A stretch of DNA of 64,000 nucleotides. Origin: Acidobacteriota bacterium. GTDB taxonomy: Bacteria > Acidobacteriota > Vicinamibacteria > Vicinamibacterales > CAVVIG01. The notes beneath the pieces were generated by a model. That model did no database searches. It was not told the DNA's origin and saw only the letters and a program-made list of their open reading frames with translations. Positions 25,843-34,879 of this stretch are shown here, piece after piece; the stretch's first letter is position 1, and the number at the start of each line of letters is the position of its first letter. Location: assembly GCA_003222395.1 (NCBI GenBank), contig QHWB01000031.1, positions 374,501-438,500 on the forward strand, given 5' to 3'. The position numbers were made by a program, and so were the translations under genes.

Positions 25843-27009
25843 CTACTTCGCCGCCGCCACCGCCACGTTCGGTTCGCCAAACCTGGCGGCGTCGATAGGA
25901 ACATTCAGCTTCACATCGCTGAACTCGAAGTTGTCGCGGCCGTCCAGCCATGCGAACGTCCAGCGGAACGGGAACTTGATTCCATCGACATCACGGTAGT
26001 CAGAGTAGTCGACCTGCGTCGGGACGCGGCCGATCGGTGACCGGCCGTGACGCACCATTCGCACCAGCAGGCCTGACCGATCGTCGAAATACAGCGTCGC
26101 CAGCGTGCCATTCGGGCCGTTCCCCTGAAGGACTGTCACGTCCCGATCCGCGATCGTCGCCGGCGGACCCACGCGCAGATTCGTGAGCGCCTGTTTGATC
26201 TGTGTTGGAAACGACAGCATCGCGTCCAGTCTCGCGCCGTCTCGCTCGCTTCCCGCGAGCTCGTACTTCCGCACGACGGCGAGCGGCGTGGCGATCCAGC
26301 CGGTTCGGCCATCGAACGTCCTGGCGCTGACGCCGCGATCTGGATATTCCGGGAAGCTGATGTGCGTCGCGCGCTTATCGGGCGTCTGAGCCGAAACTTC
26401 GACGACGCCGCCGCCGCCGAACCCGCGGTAGCCGACGCTCTTCCCCGTGGCGACAAAGCTGGCGACTCGCGCGACGTTCTGGGCTCCGCCTATCGCGCGC
26501 AGATATTTGTCGAGAACCTGATCGACCGACGCCACTCCCCGAGCCTGCGTGAGCACATCGTCGGATTCATCGGTCGGCGGGCCGTACACCGCATCCAGTG
26601 TCGGAGTGGTCACCGGTCGGTCGCGGCCGCGATGACACGTCCAGCAGGTGACGACCTGCCGTCCGTTGAAGTTGTCGCGGTTGATCGCGGTCACCATCTG
26701 CACCATGCGGCGTGCGGTCCTTTTTCTCGGGGTGTCGAGCGCCCAGTCGACGTGGTCGGTGCCGGCCGACGGATGACATCCGACGCAGTCGGAAGCGACC
26801 GCTGCCGACATGATGCCCATCGTCAGCAGGAAATCGTCGACGCCGATGCCTTTGAGCGCCTGAACGTTCTTGAACACGTCCTCCACCATCATCGGTTTCG
26901 TCGGCGCCGCCGCTTGGCGCTGGGCCAGGGCGCGGCGATCGATTCCGTTCGCCGCCGCGAGCACGATGATGACCACGGCAGCGATCGCTGGCCTCGATCC
27001 GAAAATCAT
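25843..27009 (-). CDS. Secreted diheme cytochrome c (reaction-centre cytochrome-like) with lipocalin-like tail
   Basis: A 388-residue protein with signal peptide. The N-terminal 150 residues carry two heme motifs, SDCVGCH and VTCWTCH, with nearby Met residues (FLLTMGIMSAAVA; RRMVQMVTAIN) that resemble the tetraheme subunit of photosynthetic reaction centres. In Acidobacteriota such proteins occur without photosynthesis. The C-terminal half (about 170-388) resembles outer-membrane lipoprotein-sorting-like beta domains (YFDDRSGLLVRMVRHG, PFRWTFAWLDG). It lies between the PQQ propeller and the hydrolase on one transcript, so it may accept electrons from the propeller. Confidence 0.8.
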   Translation of the reverse strand: MIFGSRPAIAAVVIIVLAAANGIDRRALAQRQAAAPTKPMMVEDVFKNVQALKGIGVDDFLLTMGIMSAAVASDCVGCHPSAGTDHVDWALDTPRKRTARRMVQMVTAINRDNFNGRQVVTCWTCHRGRDRPVTTPTLDAVYGPPTDESDDVLTQARGVASVDQVLDKYLRAIGGAQNVARVASFVATGKSVGYRGFGGGGVVEVSAQTPDKRATHISFPEYPDRGVSARTFDGRTGWIATPLAVVRKYELAGSERDGARLDAMLSFPTQIKQALTNLRVGPPATIADRDVTVLQGNGPNGTLATLYFDDRSGLLVRMVRHGRSPIGRVPTQVDYSDYRDVDGIKFPFRWTFAWLDGRDNFEFSDVKLNVPIDAARFGEPNVAVAAAK

Positions 27010-27023
27010 TTGCGGACCCTCAC
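26991..27023 (-). repeat. Duplicated leader and signal-peptide start, copy 1
   Basis: This 33-bp stretch, covering the ribosome site GTGAGGG, the start codon and the first codons of the cytochrome gene, matches 28788-28820 at 31 of 33 positions. Confidence 0.8.
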
Positions 27024-27054
27024 TTGTCGCCGCTTTCCTTCGAAGTGTGGGAGA

Positions 27055-28806
27055 TCAGCGAGGCGGCAGCGCGAAGCTCAGGATGAGATCGCCACCCCGA
27101 CGTCCGCGATCACCACCGCCAGAGGCGACGGCTACGAACTCCTGGCCGTTGACGGCGTATACCGACGGCGACGAGAACACGCCCGATCCGGTGTTGAACT
27201 TCCAGAGCTCGTCGCCGGTCTTCGCATCGAACGCAAAGAAGTAGCCCGCGATGTTGCTGCCGGTACCGACGAAGACGACGTCACCCGCCGTTACGGCCGA
27301 TCCGGCCTGGCCGAAGCCTTCGAAGATCTTGCGCCATTTCAATTCCCCGGTCGTCGGATCGTAGGCGGAGAAGTACCCCTTCGGTCCGCGTCCTGCGTTG
27401 AATGGCTGATCGATGGCGTTGACGTAAAGGAGACCCGTCCGCGGGCTGTAGGACAATGGGCTGTAGTTGGTGCCGCCGCCGGTGCCGGGAGCACTGATCT
27501 GGTTCGGCCGCCGTGGACTGAACACGGGTACGGGCTTGCTCTTGGCGAGTTGCTCCGCGGGGATCTCGAGCGGCTCGATGGGACAGACCGGCTCCATGGG
27601 CTTGCCGCTGGCCGTGAACGGAATCGGCTGTGACGGCCATGGCGACTCTCCCGCCCCCGCGCTGTCGGTCGGCACCGGCATCTCCTTGATTGGGTGCACC
27701 GGCTTTCCCGTCTCGCGATCGAGGATGTAGAGGAACCCGTTCTTGCTCGCCTCGGCCAGCGCCTTGACGCGCCGGCCGCGCACCTGCATGTCGAACAGGA
27801 TCGGCGGCGCGCCCGAGTCGTAGTCCCACACGTCGTGGTGCGTCTGCTGGAAGTACCACTCGAGCCGACCCGTATCCAGCGTCAGCGCGACGATCGAGTC
27901 GGTGAAGAGATTCATGCCGGCACGCTTGCTGCTGTCACCGAACGGATTGCCGACCGCCGTGTAGAGCATCCCGAGCTCCGGATCAATCGCCGCCGTTTCC
28001 CAGATGCCGCCCCCATTGCGCTCCCCGCCAACCCAGGTCGGGCCCGCCACGTCCCAGCCCTGATCGTTCTCGTCCTGTGGAATGGTGTTGAAGTGCCAGA
28101 GCACCTTTCCCGTTTTCGCGTCCACCGCGAGCACGTGGCCGCCGGGGATGTGGCTCTCGCTGCGTGTGCTCCCGATGTACAGAACGCCGTTGAAGTATTG
28201 CGGCGCCGTCGTGAACCAGTAGCCCATGCTGATCGCCGACCTGACGTCGGTGTAGCGCTGGCTCAGCACGTCGAGGATGACGCTGGCCTGGCCCTCCTTC
28301 CCGAACGCCGGAACAGGTTTGCCCGTCTTCGCGTCGAGCGCGAAGATGAACGACCCGCCGGCTGCGTACACGATGCCGTCGCCGTAGGTCACACCGCGGT
28401 TGCGGAACACATAGCCTTCGCGCGCGCCGCCACCGAGCTTGGCCGTGACGTCGTACGACCACAGCAGGTGGCCGTCGGCCGCGTCCACTGCGTACACGCT
28501 TCCGCGCGAATCGGTCACGTACATCGTGCCGTCGACGATGATGGGTGTCGTCTGATTGCTGACGCCGTCGATGACGCCGTGCTGGAAGAGCCAGCGTGGC
28601 ACCAGCGACTTCACGTTGGAGCGGTTGATCTGATCGAGCGTCGAGTAACGCGAGCCGGCAAGATCCAGATTGTGAAGGGGCCAGTTGACCGTCGTCGCCA
28701 GCGTCCGCGTCCGGGCGGCGATATGAGGCGAGGTAGCAGAAAACGCGGCGACGCTCCCGATGGCAACGACGGCGACGGCGGTCGCCTGCCTCGATCCGAA
28801 CCTCAT
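27055..28806 (-). CDS. Secreted PQQ-dependent quinoprotein dehydrogenase
   Basis: A 583-residue eight-bladed propeller with signal peptide, starting at the ATG at 28806. Tryptophan-docking-type motifs recur: AVDAADGHLLWSYDVTAKLG, ALDAKTGKPVPAFGKEG, AVDAKTGKVLWHFNTIP and AFDAKTGDELWKFNTGSG. Near the N terminus is NWPLHNLDLAGSRYSTLDQI, usual for quinoprotein alcohol dehydrogenases. It lacks a C-terminal heme domain, so it needs separate cytochromes. Those are supplied by its neighbours: a c'-like lipoprotein 10 bp upstream and a diheme cytochrome 45 bp downstream. Substrate unknown. Confidence 0.85.
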   Translation of the reverse strand: MRFGSRQATAVAVVAIGSVAAFSATSPHIAARTRTLATTVNWPLHNLDLAGSRYSTLDQINRSNVKSLVPRWLFQHGVIDGVSNQTTPIIVDGTMYVTDSRGSVYAVDAADGHLLWSYDVTAKLGGGAREGYVFRNRGVTYGDGIVYAAGGSFIFALDAKTGKPVPAFGKEGQASVILDVLSQRYTDVRSAISMGYWFTTAPQYFNGVLYIGSTRSESHIPGGHVLAVDAKTGKVLWHFNTIPQDENDQGWDVAGPTWVGGERNGGGIWETAAIDPELGMLYTAVGNPFGDSSKRAGMNLFTDSIVALTLDTGRLEWYFQQTHHDVWDYDSGAPPILFDMQVRGRRVKALAEASKNGFLYILDRETGKPVHPIKEMPVPTDSAGAGESPWPSQPIPFTASGKPMEPVCPIEPLEIPAEQLAKSKPVPVFSPRRPNQISAPGTGGGTNYSPLSYSPRTGLLYVNAIDQPFNAGRGPKGYFSAYDPTTGELKWRKIFEGFGQAGSAVTAGDVVFVGTGSNIAGYFFAFDAKTGDELWKFNTGSGVFSSPSVYAVNGQEFVAVASGGGDRGRRGGDLILSFALPPR

Positions 28807-28820
28807 TTGCGGACCCTCAC
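28788..28820 (-). repeat. Duplicated leader and signal-peptide start, copy 2
   Basis: Counterpart of 26991-27023 (31/33 identical), at the start of the PQQ propeller gene. The shared part includes an 18-nt exact match spanning ribosome site and start codon. Confidence 0.8.
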
Positions 28821-29545
28821 TGTTTCCGCGGCTTCGCGCCGGCGTTGCCCGACGGCGACTGCTCGCGGAATTGCTCCAGGCGGCGCTGGAGCTTCTGATA
28901 GAACTCGGCGCCTTCGCCCGGGTACCAGTAGCTCCGATGGCACGCTTCACACGCCTTGTCGAGATTCTCGCCGACGTCCCACAGCTCGTCGACATCTTTT
29001 CTCTTGACGACGTCGATCGCTTCGAGCGCCACATTCCTGAGCGCCTCGACGCGTGCGTTCCATTCGACAGGATCACGTTCGACTTTCGCGGTGATCTGTG
29101 CCGGCGACAATTCGACCGCATCCGGTCCGGCGCTGTCGTTCTCGTCTCCGGGCGGCGTGAACGGTCGACGAATCCTGAGCAGATCCGCGCTCTCCGCAAG
29201 AGAGACGGCACCGATGCGAATCTTGTCCCAGTCTTCTTCGGTCTTCGGCTCGACGTCGACAACCCCGTGCTTGGTGACGGAGGTACCGACAGCGTTGAAG
29301 ATGTTATCGGCCACAGGATCGATCATGTACTTCATCAATTCCTTGACCGACACGACCGGCTCGAGGTCACCCCAGAGCGGAGCGGCCTGCGACGCAGCCG
29401 TCGTGTGCGCAGGAGTCGGCGTCGGCTTCGACGAGGAACATCCGGCGAGCGCGCCAAGGAGAACCAGCCCTGCGCACGCGGTGACACGGTGAGGTGTGCG
29501 AGCCGTATCCAATTCAGCTCCAGTCAGAGGGGCAACGACGATCAA
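28817..29545 (-). CDS. Cytochrome c'-like (c556-type) lipoprotein
   Basis: A protein of up to 242 residues. The lipobox LLGALAGC marks a lipid-anchored secreted protein. The body is helical, and a single heme motif near the C terminus, DKACEACHRSYWYPGEG, has the position typical of four-helix cytochromes c'/c556. The start is uncertain: TTG 29545 gives a long n-region and GTG 29485 gives a more usual signal. It opens the operon with the PQQ propeller, cytochrome and hydrolase, so electron transfer from the propeller is inferred. Confidence 0.7.
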   Translation of the reverse strand: MIVVAPLTGAELDTARTPHRVTACAGLVLLGALAGCSSSKPTPTPAHTTAASQAAPLWGDLEPVVSVKELMKYMIDPVADNIFNAVGTSVTKHGVVDVEPKTEEDWDKIRIGAVSLAESADLLRIRRPFTPPGDENDSAGPDAVELSPAQITAKVERDPVEWNARVEALRNVALEAIDVVKRKDVDELWDVGENLDKACEACHRSYWYPGEGAEFYQKLQRRLEQFREQSPSGNAGAKPRKQ

Positions 29546-29947
29546 TCAGAACTGCCGAATGGCTCGAACTCTTCGAGGGAAATGCTTGTCGTCGATCGAG
29601 CGACGCATATCCCATCCTGTCTGCAACAGCGCTGACGCTCGTGCCGTTGATCTCGATCGAGATCGTTGTCTCGCTGCGATCGATGTCTGAGTACAACGAC
29701 CCTGGCACGGGTCGATTGCGTGCCCAGCCGGGAATGCGCAGACTTTTCTTTTCCAGAAGCCGTCGCTGATCGCGACTTCGGAATAACGTTTCGGCCGTAT
29801 CGGATAGTCAGCGATCGATGAATAGGCCGCGTCGGATATTCGTGGCGACGGACGTGTGTTCTGTGCCTTCGCAGCGGCGACATAGCTCATCGCACCAGCA
29901 GCGATCGGAGCAGCCTTCAGGAAATGACGCCGAGTGATATCGCGCAT
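29546..29947 (-). pseudogene. Remnant of a Tat-secreted GH127 (DUF1680) glycoside hydrolase
   Basis: The N terminus is a twin-arginine signal (MRDITRRHFLKAAPIAAGAM) followed by DYPIRPKRYSEVAISDGFWK, which resembles the start of beta-L-arabinofuranosidase-like GH127 enzymes. The reading then changes frame; TTISIEINGTSVSAV and RMGYASLDR in another frame look like the end of the C-terminal beta domain of that family. About 500 residues, including the catalytic centre, are missing. The GH127 assignment rests on short segments. Confidence 0.55.
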
Positions 29948-29954
29948 AGCTTTC

Positions 29955-31886
29955 CTACGTGCCGCAGCCCGGTAAACGGAAGGCGCCAATCTTCGTCGAA
30001 TACGTCCCGACGCCTTTCTTCAGATAATCGCCCACGTACCAGATCGTGCAGTCGTCGTTCGGGTCCATGGCGGTCTGTGTGTAGTCCTCCCATCGCATCG
30101 CGTCCTGGGCGCTCTCTCCTTCGACGAGGACGGTTTCTCGCAGAGTGAGTACGCCTGGAGGATCGCCTGCCAGCCGGCCGGCGAACCGCTGGCCCGCAAA
30201 GTTTGGCGCGCCGCCGAACGAATAACCGATCGCGATGTTGCCCGCACGGTCCATCGCCGGACTTGCCATCCAGCGGAAGAATCTGTCGGGAGCGTAGGTC
30301 CCCTGCTGATGCAGAGTGACGTTGCGCTGTCTGTCGACTCGCAGCTCGTACCAGCGCACGCCGCCGCCGCCCGCGGCGGTATTGACTGAGTGCACGGCGA
30401 CCACCGACTCCTGATCGCCAATCCGGCGATACACGGGCCGCGCCATGATCTTGTCGCCTTGCGAATCGAGGCGGCGATCGGTGCCTGGTTGCGGCACGCA
30501 GTTGGACAACTGCCCGTCACATAAATAGTGATACGGCGCGACGCGAACCTTCTGCGGACCGGTGACGTGCGTGTTGGCCGAACGCTTCCAGTCCACGTGA
30601 AGCTGCCACACGTCGACCGAGTCGGCTTCGAAGACGTTCTCGAGCTGTGTGCCTCCGGCTGCCATCATCACGTTCGGAGCGCCGGCGGGCGGAAGAGACT
30701 TTCCGTCGATGTCGGCGTTGTTCAGGAAGTTCACGTTCTCGATGACGAGGCACTGTTCCGACGCCGGTTCGCCCGCCAGCATCTTCGCCCGTTCAACGAC
30801 GCACGCATGCTTCTCTGTGGCGATCTTCTCGGAAATCCGGTTGTCGCCGGTGCTCGTCGCGACGTAGTAGCCGTCGGGCCAGATTGCCGGACGCGGATAG
30901 TCGGGAAAGAGCGGCCGCAGGAATTCGTATCGGTAATAAGCCCCGAAAGGATCGGGACCGGTGCTCACGGCATAACAGATCGAGTACGGTCCTTGCGGTG
31001 CATCTTCGCCACGCTGCGCGGCGCCTCCCGCTCGCGGCGGCTGCGCGGACTGCGGCGAGGCTTCCGCCGGCGCAGGCGAAGGTTGAGAGAGCGGAGCGGC
31101 CGGTCCGGGTTGCCCAAGCCGCCCCGGAGGACTGACATAAGCGGCGTTTCCGCCTTTCCAGAGGCCGGGCTGGTCCGGTCTCGCCGGGCCGCGCGCGAAG
31201 ATCGGCATCACGATCAGCCAGCGGTCGGCGATCTGGTCGTAGCGAACGACCGCGTCGCCATTGTTCCGCGCTTCGCACTGGCCGCCGAACCCTTTGAACA
31301 CGTTGTTCGTCGGCACAGGACCATACAAGGCTCTGCCGGTCGTTCCGAACTGTTTGCCTTGCTTCGTGAAGATCGCCATGCGCGAGTTCACCGTTTGCAC
31401 GATGTGATTCGGCCCGACAGCGAGGCTGTTGTCCGAGGGATTGCGCAGGCCGACCATGCCTTGCGGACCGGTGAATCCGGCGCCGAGACCGTCGAAGCTG
31501 GTAACGAGCGTGGCGGCGGGCTTCGTGCCGGGAGTCGTTTGCTCGACCGCCGCCGATCCTGACGGAGCGGCAATCGTGGGAGCGGCGGCACGCGGCGATT
31601 GACTCGGGACGAATGTCGCGATGTGCTCCGCGCGGATCTCGGTGAGGGTGAACACCGACTGCGCCGCCAACCACGAACAGACTGCGACGACCGAGACGAC
31701 TCCGATCAAGATCGATGCATGACGCCGCCAGGCCACACCCGCAGTGAGCCCGCGATTGCCGGTGACGACGTGCGTGCCGGGAGCACGGGACAGCGGTGGT
31801 CGAACGTCGACTGCCGCGGTGCCGGCGACGCCGAGCACCACCGCGGTCGCGAATCGTGCAAGGAGTCGGCTCACGTCGCACCTCAC
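29955..31886 (-). CDS. Large secreted protein, probable beta-propeller, function unknown
   Basis: A protein of up to 643 residues. An N-terminal hydrophobic segment (ASILIGVVSVVAVCSWLAAQ) follows a long n-region, so an internal start (for example the GTG before TGNRGLTAG) is possible. The mature part begins SFDGLGAGFTGPQGMVGLRN and DNSLAVGPNHIVQTVNSRMA, then contains repeated segments such as YDQIADRWLIVMPIF, PAIWPDGYYVATSTGDN and WMASPAMDRAGNIAIGYSFG, typical of sialidase/propeller-like secreted proteins in this phylum. A Pro/Gln/Ala-rich insert lies near residues 255-300. No catalytic motif is recognised. It stands alone. Confidence 0.7.
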   Translation of the reverse strand: MRCDVSRLLARFATAVVLGVAGTAAVDVRPPLSRAPGTHVVTGNRGLTAGVAWRRHASILIGVVSVVAVCSWLAAQSVFTLTEIRAEHIATFVPSQSPRAAAPTIAAPSGSAAVEQTTPGTKPAATLVTSFDGLGAGFTGPQGMVGLRNPSDNSLAVGPNHIVQTVNSRMAIFTKQGKQFGTTGRALYGPVPTNNVFKGFGGQCEARNNGDAVVRYDQIADRWLIVMPIFARGPARPDQPGLWKGGNAAYVSPPGRLGQPGPAAPLSQPSPAPAEASPQSAQPPRAGGAAQRGEDAPQGPYSICYAVSTGPDPFGAYYRYEFLRPLFPDYPRPAIWPDGYYVATSTGDNRISEKIATEKHACVVERAKMLAGEPASEQCLVIENVNFLNNADIDGKSLPPAGAPNVMMAAGGTQLENVFEADSVDVWQLHVDWKRSANTHVTGPQKVRVAPYHYLCDGQLSNCVPQPGTDRRLDSQGDKIMARPVYRRIGDQESVVAVHSVNTAAGGGGVRWYELRVDRQRNVTLHQQGTYAPDRFFRWMASPAMDRAGNIAIGYSFGGAPNFAGQRFAGRLAGDPPGVLTLRETVLVEGESAQDAMRWEDYTQTAMDPNDDCTIWYVGDYLKKGVGTYSTKIGAFRLPGCGT

Positions 31887-31994
31887 ATCACGTGTCGATA
31901 CAATCGCCCGGCAAGCTTAACGGACATTTTCGGCACTGCGGAGATTTTCTTGTCGACGTAGAATGCGCCGCGATCGAACGGGAGGCGTCATTCA

Positions 31995-32518
31995 TGCGTA
32001 CGAACCATGTGTCGCTCATCGCGTTGCTCCTCTGCTTCACGGTTGCCGACGTCTTCGTCGCGCCCGCGTTCGTACAAGGGACCGGTCAGATCGAAGGCGT
32101 CGTCCGCGACGAACAGGGCGGCGTGCTGCCAGGCGCGACGCTTTCGCTGCGAAACGCAGACAGTGGTGTCACGCGGACCGTCACGAGCGAATCGGATGGA
32201 CGGTACGTATAGCCGGCGTTGCTGCCGGGACGTTATGTACTGCGGACGGAATTATCGGGTTTCGCAGCGCAAGAAGTGAGAGACGCCGTCATCACGATCG
32301 GGCTGGAGCTGCGACGCGACTTCACGCTGAAGCTTCAAGCTGTGGCGGAAACCGTCACCGTCAGCGCCGATGCGCCGGTCGTCGATACCACCAGAGCCGA
32401 AGTTGCAGGCGTCGTCACGCGGCAGCAGATCGAGACATTACCGGCGCCTTCGAGCGCACGGCGATCGACGAGTTCTATACCGTGCCTTTGAGCAATACGA
32501 TCGCGTCGTCGACCTTGT
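31995..32518 (+). pseudogene. Remnant of a TonB-dependent receptor (carboxypeptidase-regulatory N terminus)
   Basis: From the ATG at 31995, with GGAGGC upstream, the protein has a signal peptide and GTGQIEGVVRDEQGGVLPGA, the start of a CarboxypepD_reg domain. An in-frame TAG at 32213 interrupts it. Reading on in the same frame gives LLPGRYVLRTELSGFAAQEV, LKLQAVAETVTVSADAPVVD and GVVTRQQIETLP, the usual lead into a plug domain. Then the homology ends. The roughly 800-residue barrel is absent. Confidence 0.7.
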
Positions 32519-32677
32519 AGCTGTTATGGTCCGTACGTTCGCCCAGGATCAAGTCTTCAATCCGAACGACGCCGCGTCAATGGCCAACCTGAGGAACCCG
32601 ATTCTATTCACCGCGACGAGCGCGCCGGTCACGACCGTCGATCCCTCGCGGTATTATGTGACGTTCGTGTTCGTGGC

Positions 32678-33002
32678 TTATTTGCCGGCCGGCTTGTTGT
32701 CTGGCGAGCTGGCGGCTCCGCCGAGAAACAGTCTGCGCCCGTCGGCTAGCACGAGATTCCGGCCCACGCCTTTATTGGTCCCGTCTTTCGCCTGATAGCC
32801 TTCAATGGTCATTTCCGTCCCGATGGCCAGCGTATGTTTCGTCACCCCTTGCTTGATGAGTTGGTTCGGGCTGCCTAATTCCTCGAAACTTGAACGGCTT
32901 GTTGATGTCAAATTCCGCGGAAAATGCATGGTGTGCCATTACGGGCGCTGCGGCCAGCAACAGAGCGACGCCGACACCGACAACGGCTCGCCTCATGCGC
33001 AT
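32678..33002 (-). pseudogene. Broken DUF6152 gene (gene C of operon copy 2)
   Basis: The N terminus from the ATG at 33002 reads signal peptide, then AHHAFSAEFDINKPFKFRG. The frame then changes to ELGSPNQLIKQGVTKHTLAI and LVLADGRRLFLGG, the C-terminal half of DUF6152. Compared with the intact gene at 23780, about 35 residues around the WTNPHAW motif are missing at the join. It follows genes A and B of the inverted operon copy. Confidence 0.8.
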
Positions 33003-33015
33003 TGAAAGTCCCTCC

Positions 33016-34050
33016 TTATTTCGGGGATTTCTTTTTCGCGGCTTCCTCGGCGGCTCGCTTCTCCTCTGCCCGAGCGCCGGCCAGCGTGTTGTACAAGCCA
33101 TAATTCCCTTCGTGACAGGCGTGCTCAAATATCGGACCTATCGTTTTCTTCCAAGGCACTTCTGCCGACCAGGATCTTGTCCACGTCGCAGGATCTTCGA
33201 CCGTGAATTGATAGCGGATCGTGTCCTCGGCCACGCGCGTGAAGCGCTCGGTCAGACGCATGTTCTCGCTCGAACCCTGGAACGCGAACTTGTCGGTGAG
33301 ATTCGTCGTTTCGACAACGAGCGTCTGGCCCTCCCAATGACCGCGGGAGCTTCCTGTCCACTGACGGACGTTTGGCGGCAGATGCGGACGTCCGTCGAGC
33401 GGAATGATGCGAGCATCGTGCAGCATCTCGGTAAGAATCATCACGTATCCGGGAGCCTGCATGATCTGGTAGTCGTTGTTGTAGGCCCCGCCTAGCATAG
33501 GCGGCCCATTGCGGTCCATCAGGATGCAACGCGCACTGAGCGGTTCGTTCTGTACGGAATCGTGGGGGCCGCCCCTGCTCTTTCGCGCCGCTGCACGCTC
33601 GGCGGCTCTTCGCTGTCCCTCCGCGGACAGTGGAGGAAGTCTTCCGTCTGCCGGGTCGACGATGAGCGATGTGCGCAGGTTCAAGGCCATCGTTCCCTGG
33701 CTTCGGTCCAGTCCGAACTGCGTAAAGTCATAGTGCACGTCGGCGACGGTGCCCGGCTCGGTCTGGTCGCTCTCCTCGAGGGCCGCGCGCTTGGCTAATT
33801 GGAGCGCTTCCTCGGGAGTGTAGAACTCCTTGGTGACGTTCTTCGGTCGCTCCAGAGGTGTATACGTCGCATTAGTCCAAATGCCCTGCAGATCCGGCTG
33901 CCCGTCTGGAGTGCGCGGCGCCGCGTAGGCCTTCGGCGGGCTTCCATTCGGTCTCGCGCCGGTCGCTCCCGCCTGGCCGGCCACCGGCGCCGTCGCCACG
34001 ACGGCCGAAACGACGAGACCGCTCACCAAAGCGAGAAATCGATAATTCAT
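33016..34050 (-). CDS. Secreted protein of uncharacterised family (gene B of operon copy 2)
   Basis: A 344-residue protein from the ATG at 34050, which has GGGAG seven bases upstream. Signal peptide VSGLVVSAVVATAPVAGQAG is followed by PRTPDGQPDLQGIWTNATY, SARCILMDRNGPPML, GYVMILTEMLHDARIIPLDG and SRGHWEGQTLVVETTNLTDK. The tail is Lys/Glu/Ala-rich. It is the paralogue of 22752-23768. The upstream gene A' ends 22 bp earlier, and the broken DUF6152 gene follows 13 bp later. Function unknown. Confidence 0.85.
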   Translation of the reverse strand: MNYRFLALVSGLVVSAVVATAPVAGQAGATGARPNGSPPKAYAAPRTPDGQPDLQGIWTNATYTPLERPKNVTKEFYTPEEALQLAKRAALEESDQTEPGTVADVHYDFTQFGLDRSQGTMALNLRTSLIVDPADGRLPPLSAEGQRRAAERAAARKSRGGPHDSVQNEPLSARCILMDRNGPPMLGGAYNNDYQIMQAPGYVMILTEMLHDARIIPLDGRPHLPPNVRQWTGSSRGHWEGQTLVVETTNLTDKFAFQGSSENMRLTERFTRVAEDTIRYQFTVEDPATWTRSWSAEVPWKKTIGPIFEHACHEGNYGLYNTLAGARAEEKRAAEEAAKKKSPK

Positions 34051-34072
34051 CTGAATCTCCCTTTTCACCGCG

Positions 34073-34879
34073 TCACTTCCCCGGCTTCTTGCGGAGATGC
34101 CCGTACATCAACTCTTCGACAAATTCCACGCACCTGAATTCCATGATCTGGGCGTTCTTTTCCAATCGGCGGTAGAGGAGCATGCTGATCTTCCACGGTC
34201 GCGTGAACACGTTCGGATCCTCGATCGTCGCTTCATAGAGAAGATGGTCAGGGCTGGTGGCGGTGTATCGTTCGACCACGTGCAGCGCGTCGCTATGGAA
34301 ATTTCCTGCGCGGTCGAACCAGGTCTTATCGTTGAAACCCGTGGTATCAACGACTAACGCGTCTCCGTCCCAGTGTCCGTTCGACCATCCCATCCAGCTG
34401 TCAGCAGGCGCTTCTTTGTGCTCATCCATGTAGATGGTGCGCACCGCGCCCCCGTACGTGTAGATCATCATGATGTACTTCGGGCCCTGAATGACCTGGA
34501 AGGGATAGGGCATGTAGTTCGCGCGCGGCACGCCGGGCAGATAGCACTTGATCTCCGGATCCAGCTCGAGCCGGTTCGCGTAGTTCTGTTGTTTTTTCGC
34601 CAGTGCCTCGGGTTTGTACGGAAGCGTCCCGCCCTCGATGATGCTCAGGCCGCCCGCGACCGCGTGGGCTGCACCCAGTTCGATCACCGGGCTCGGCGCG
34701 GCGGCATGAGCCTCGATATCCCAATAGGCCTCGTTGAGGGCCTGCCAGATGCCGTTGAAGTTGGGCTTGCCGTCGGCAGCGCGTGACGCACGATACGTTC
34801 GGGTCTGACCTGCAGCGGCGATCACCGCCAACGTCAGACCGAGACTCACGGTCAACGCGCGTCTGAGCCACTTTCTCAT
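34073..34879 (-). CDS. Secreted protein of uncharacterised family (gene A of operon copy 2)
   Basis: A 268-residue protein with signal peptide (RRALTVSLGLTLAVIAAAGQ). Core motifs are ADGKPNFNGIWQALNEAYWD, KCYLPGVPRANYMPYPFQV, GHWDGDALVVDTTGFNDKTW, AGNFHSDALHVVERYTA and YEATIEDPNVFTRPWKISML. It aligns along its whole length with gene A of copy 1 at 21931-22755. It is the promoter-proximal gene of the inverted copy. Function unknown. Confidence 0.85.
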   Translation of the reverse strand: MRKWLRRALTVSLGLTLAVIAAAGQTRTYRASRAADGKPNFNGIWQALNEAYWDIEAHAAAPSPVIELGAAHAVAGGLSIIEGGTLPYKPEALAKKQQNYANRLELDPEIKCYLPGVPRANYMPYPFQVIQGPKYIMMIYTYGGAVRTIYMDEHKEAPADSWMGWSNGHWDGDALVVDTTGFNDKTWFDRAGNFHSDALHVVERYTATSPDHLLYEATIEDPNVFTRPWKISMLLYRRLEKNAQIMEFRCVEFVEELMYGHLRKKPGK

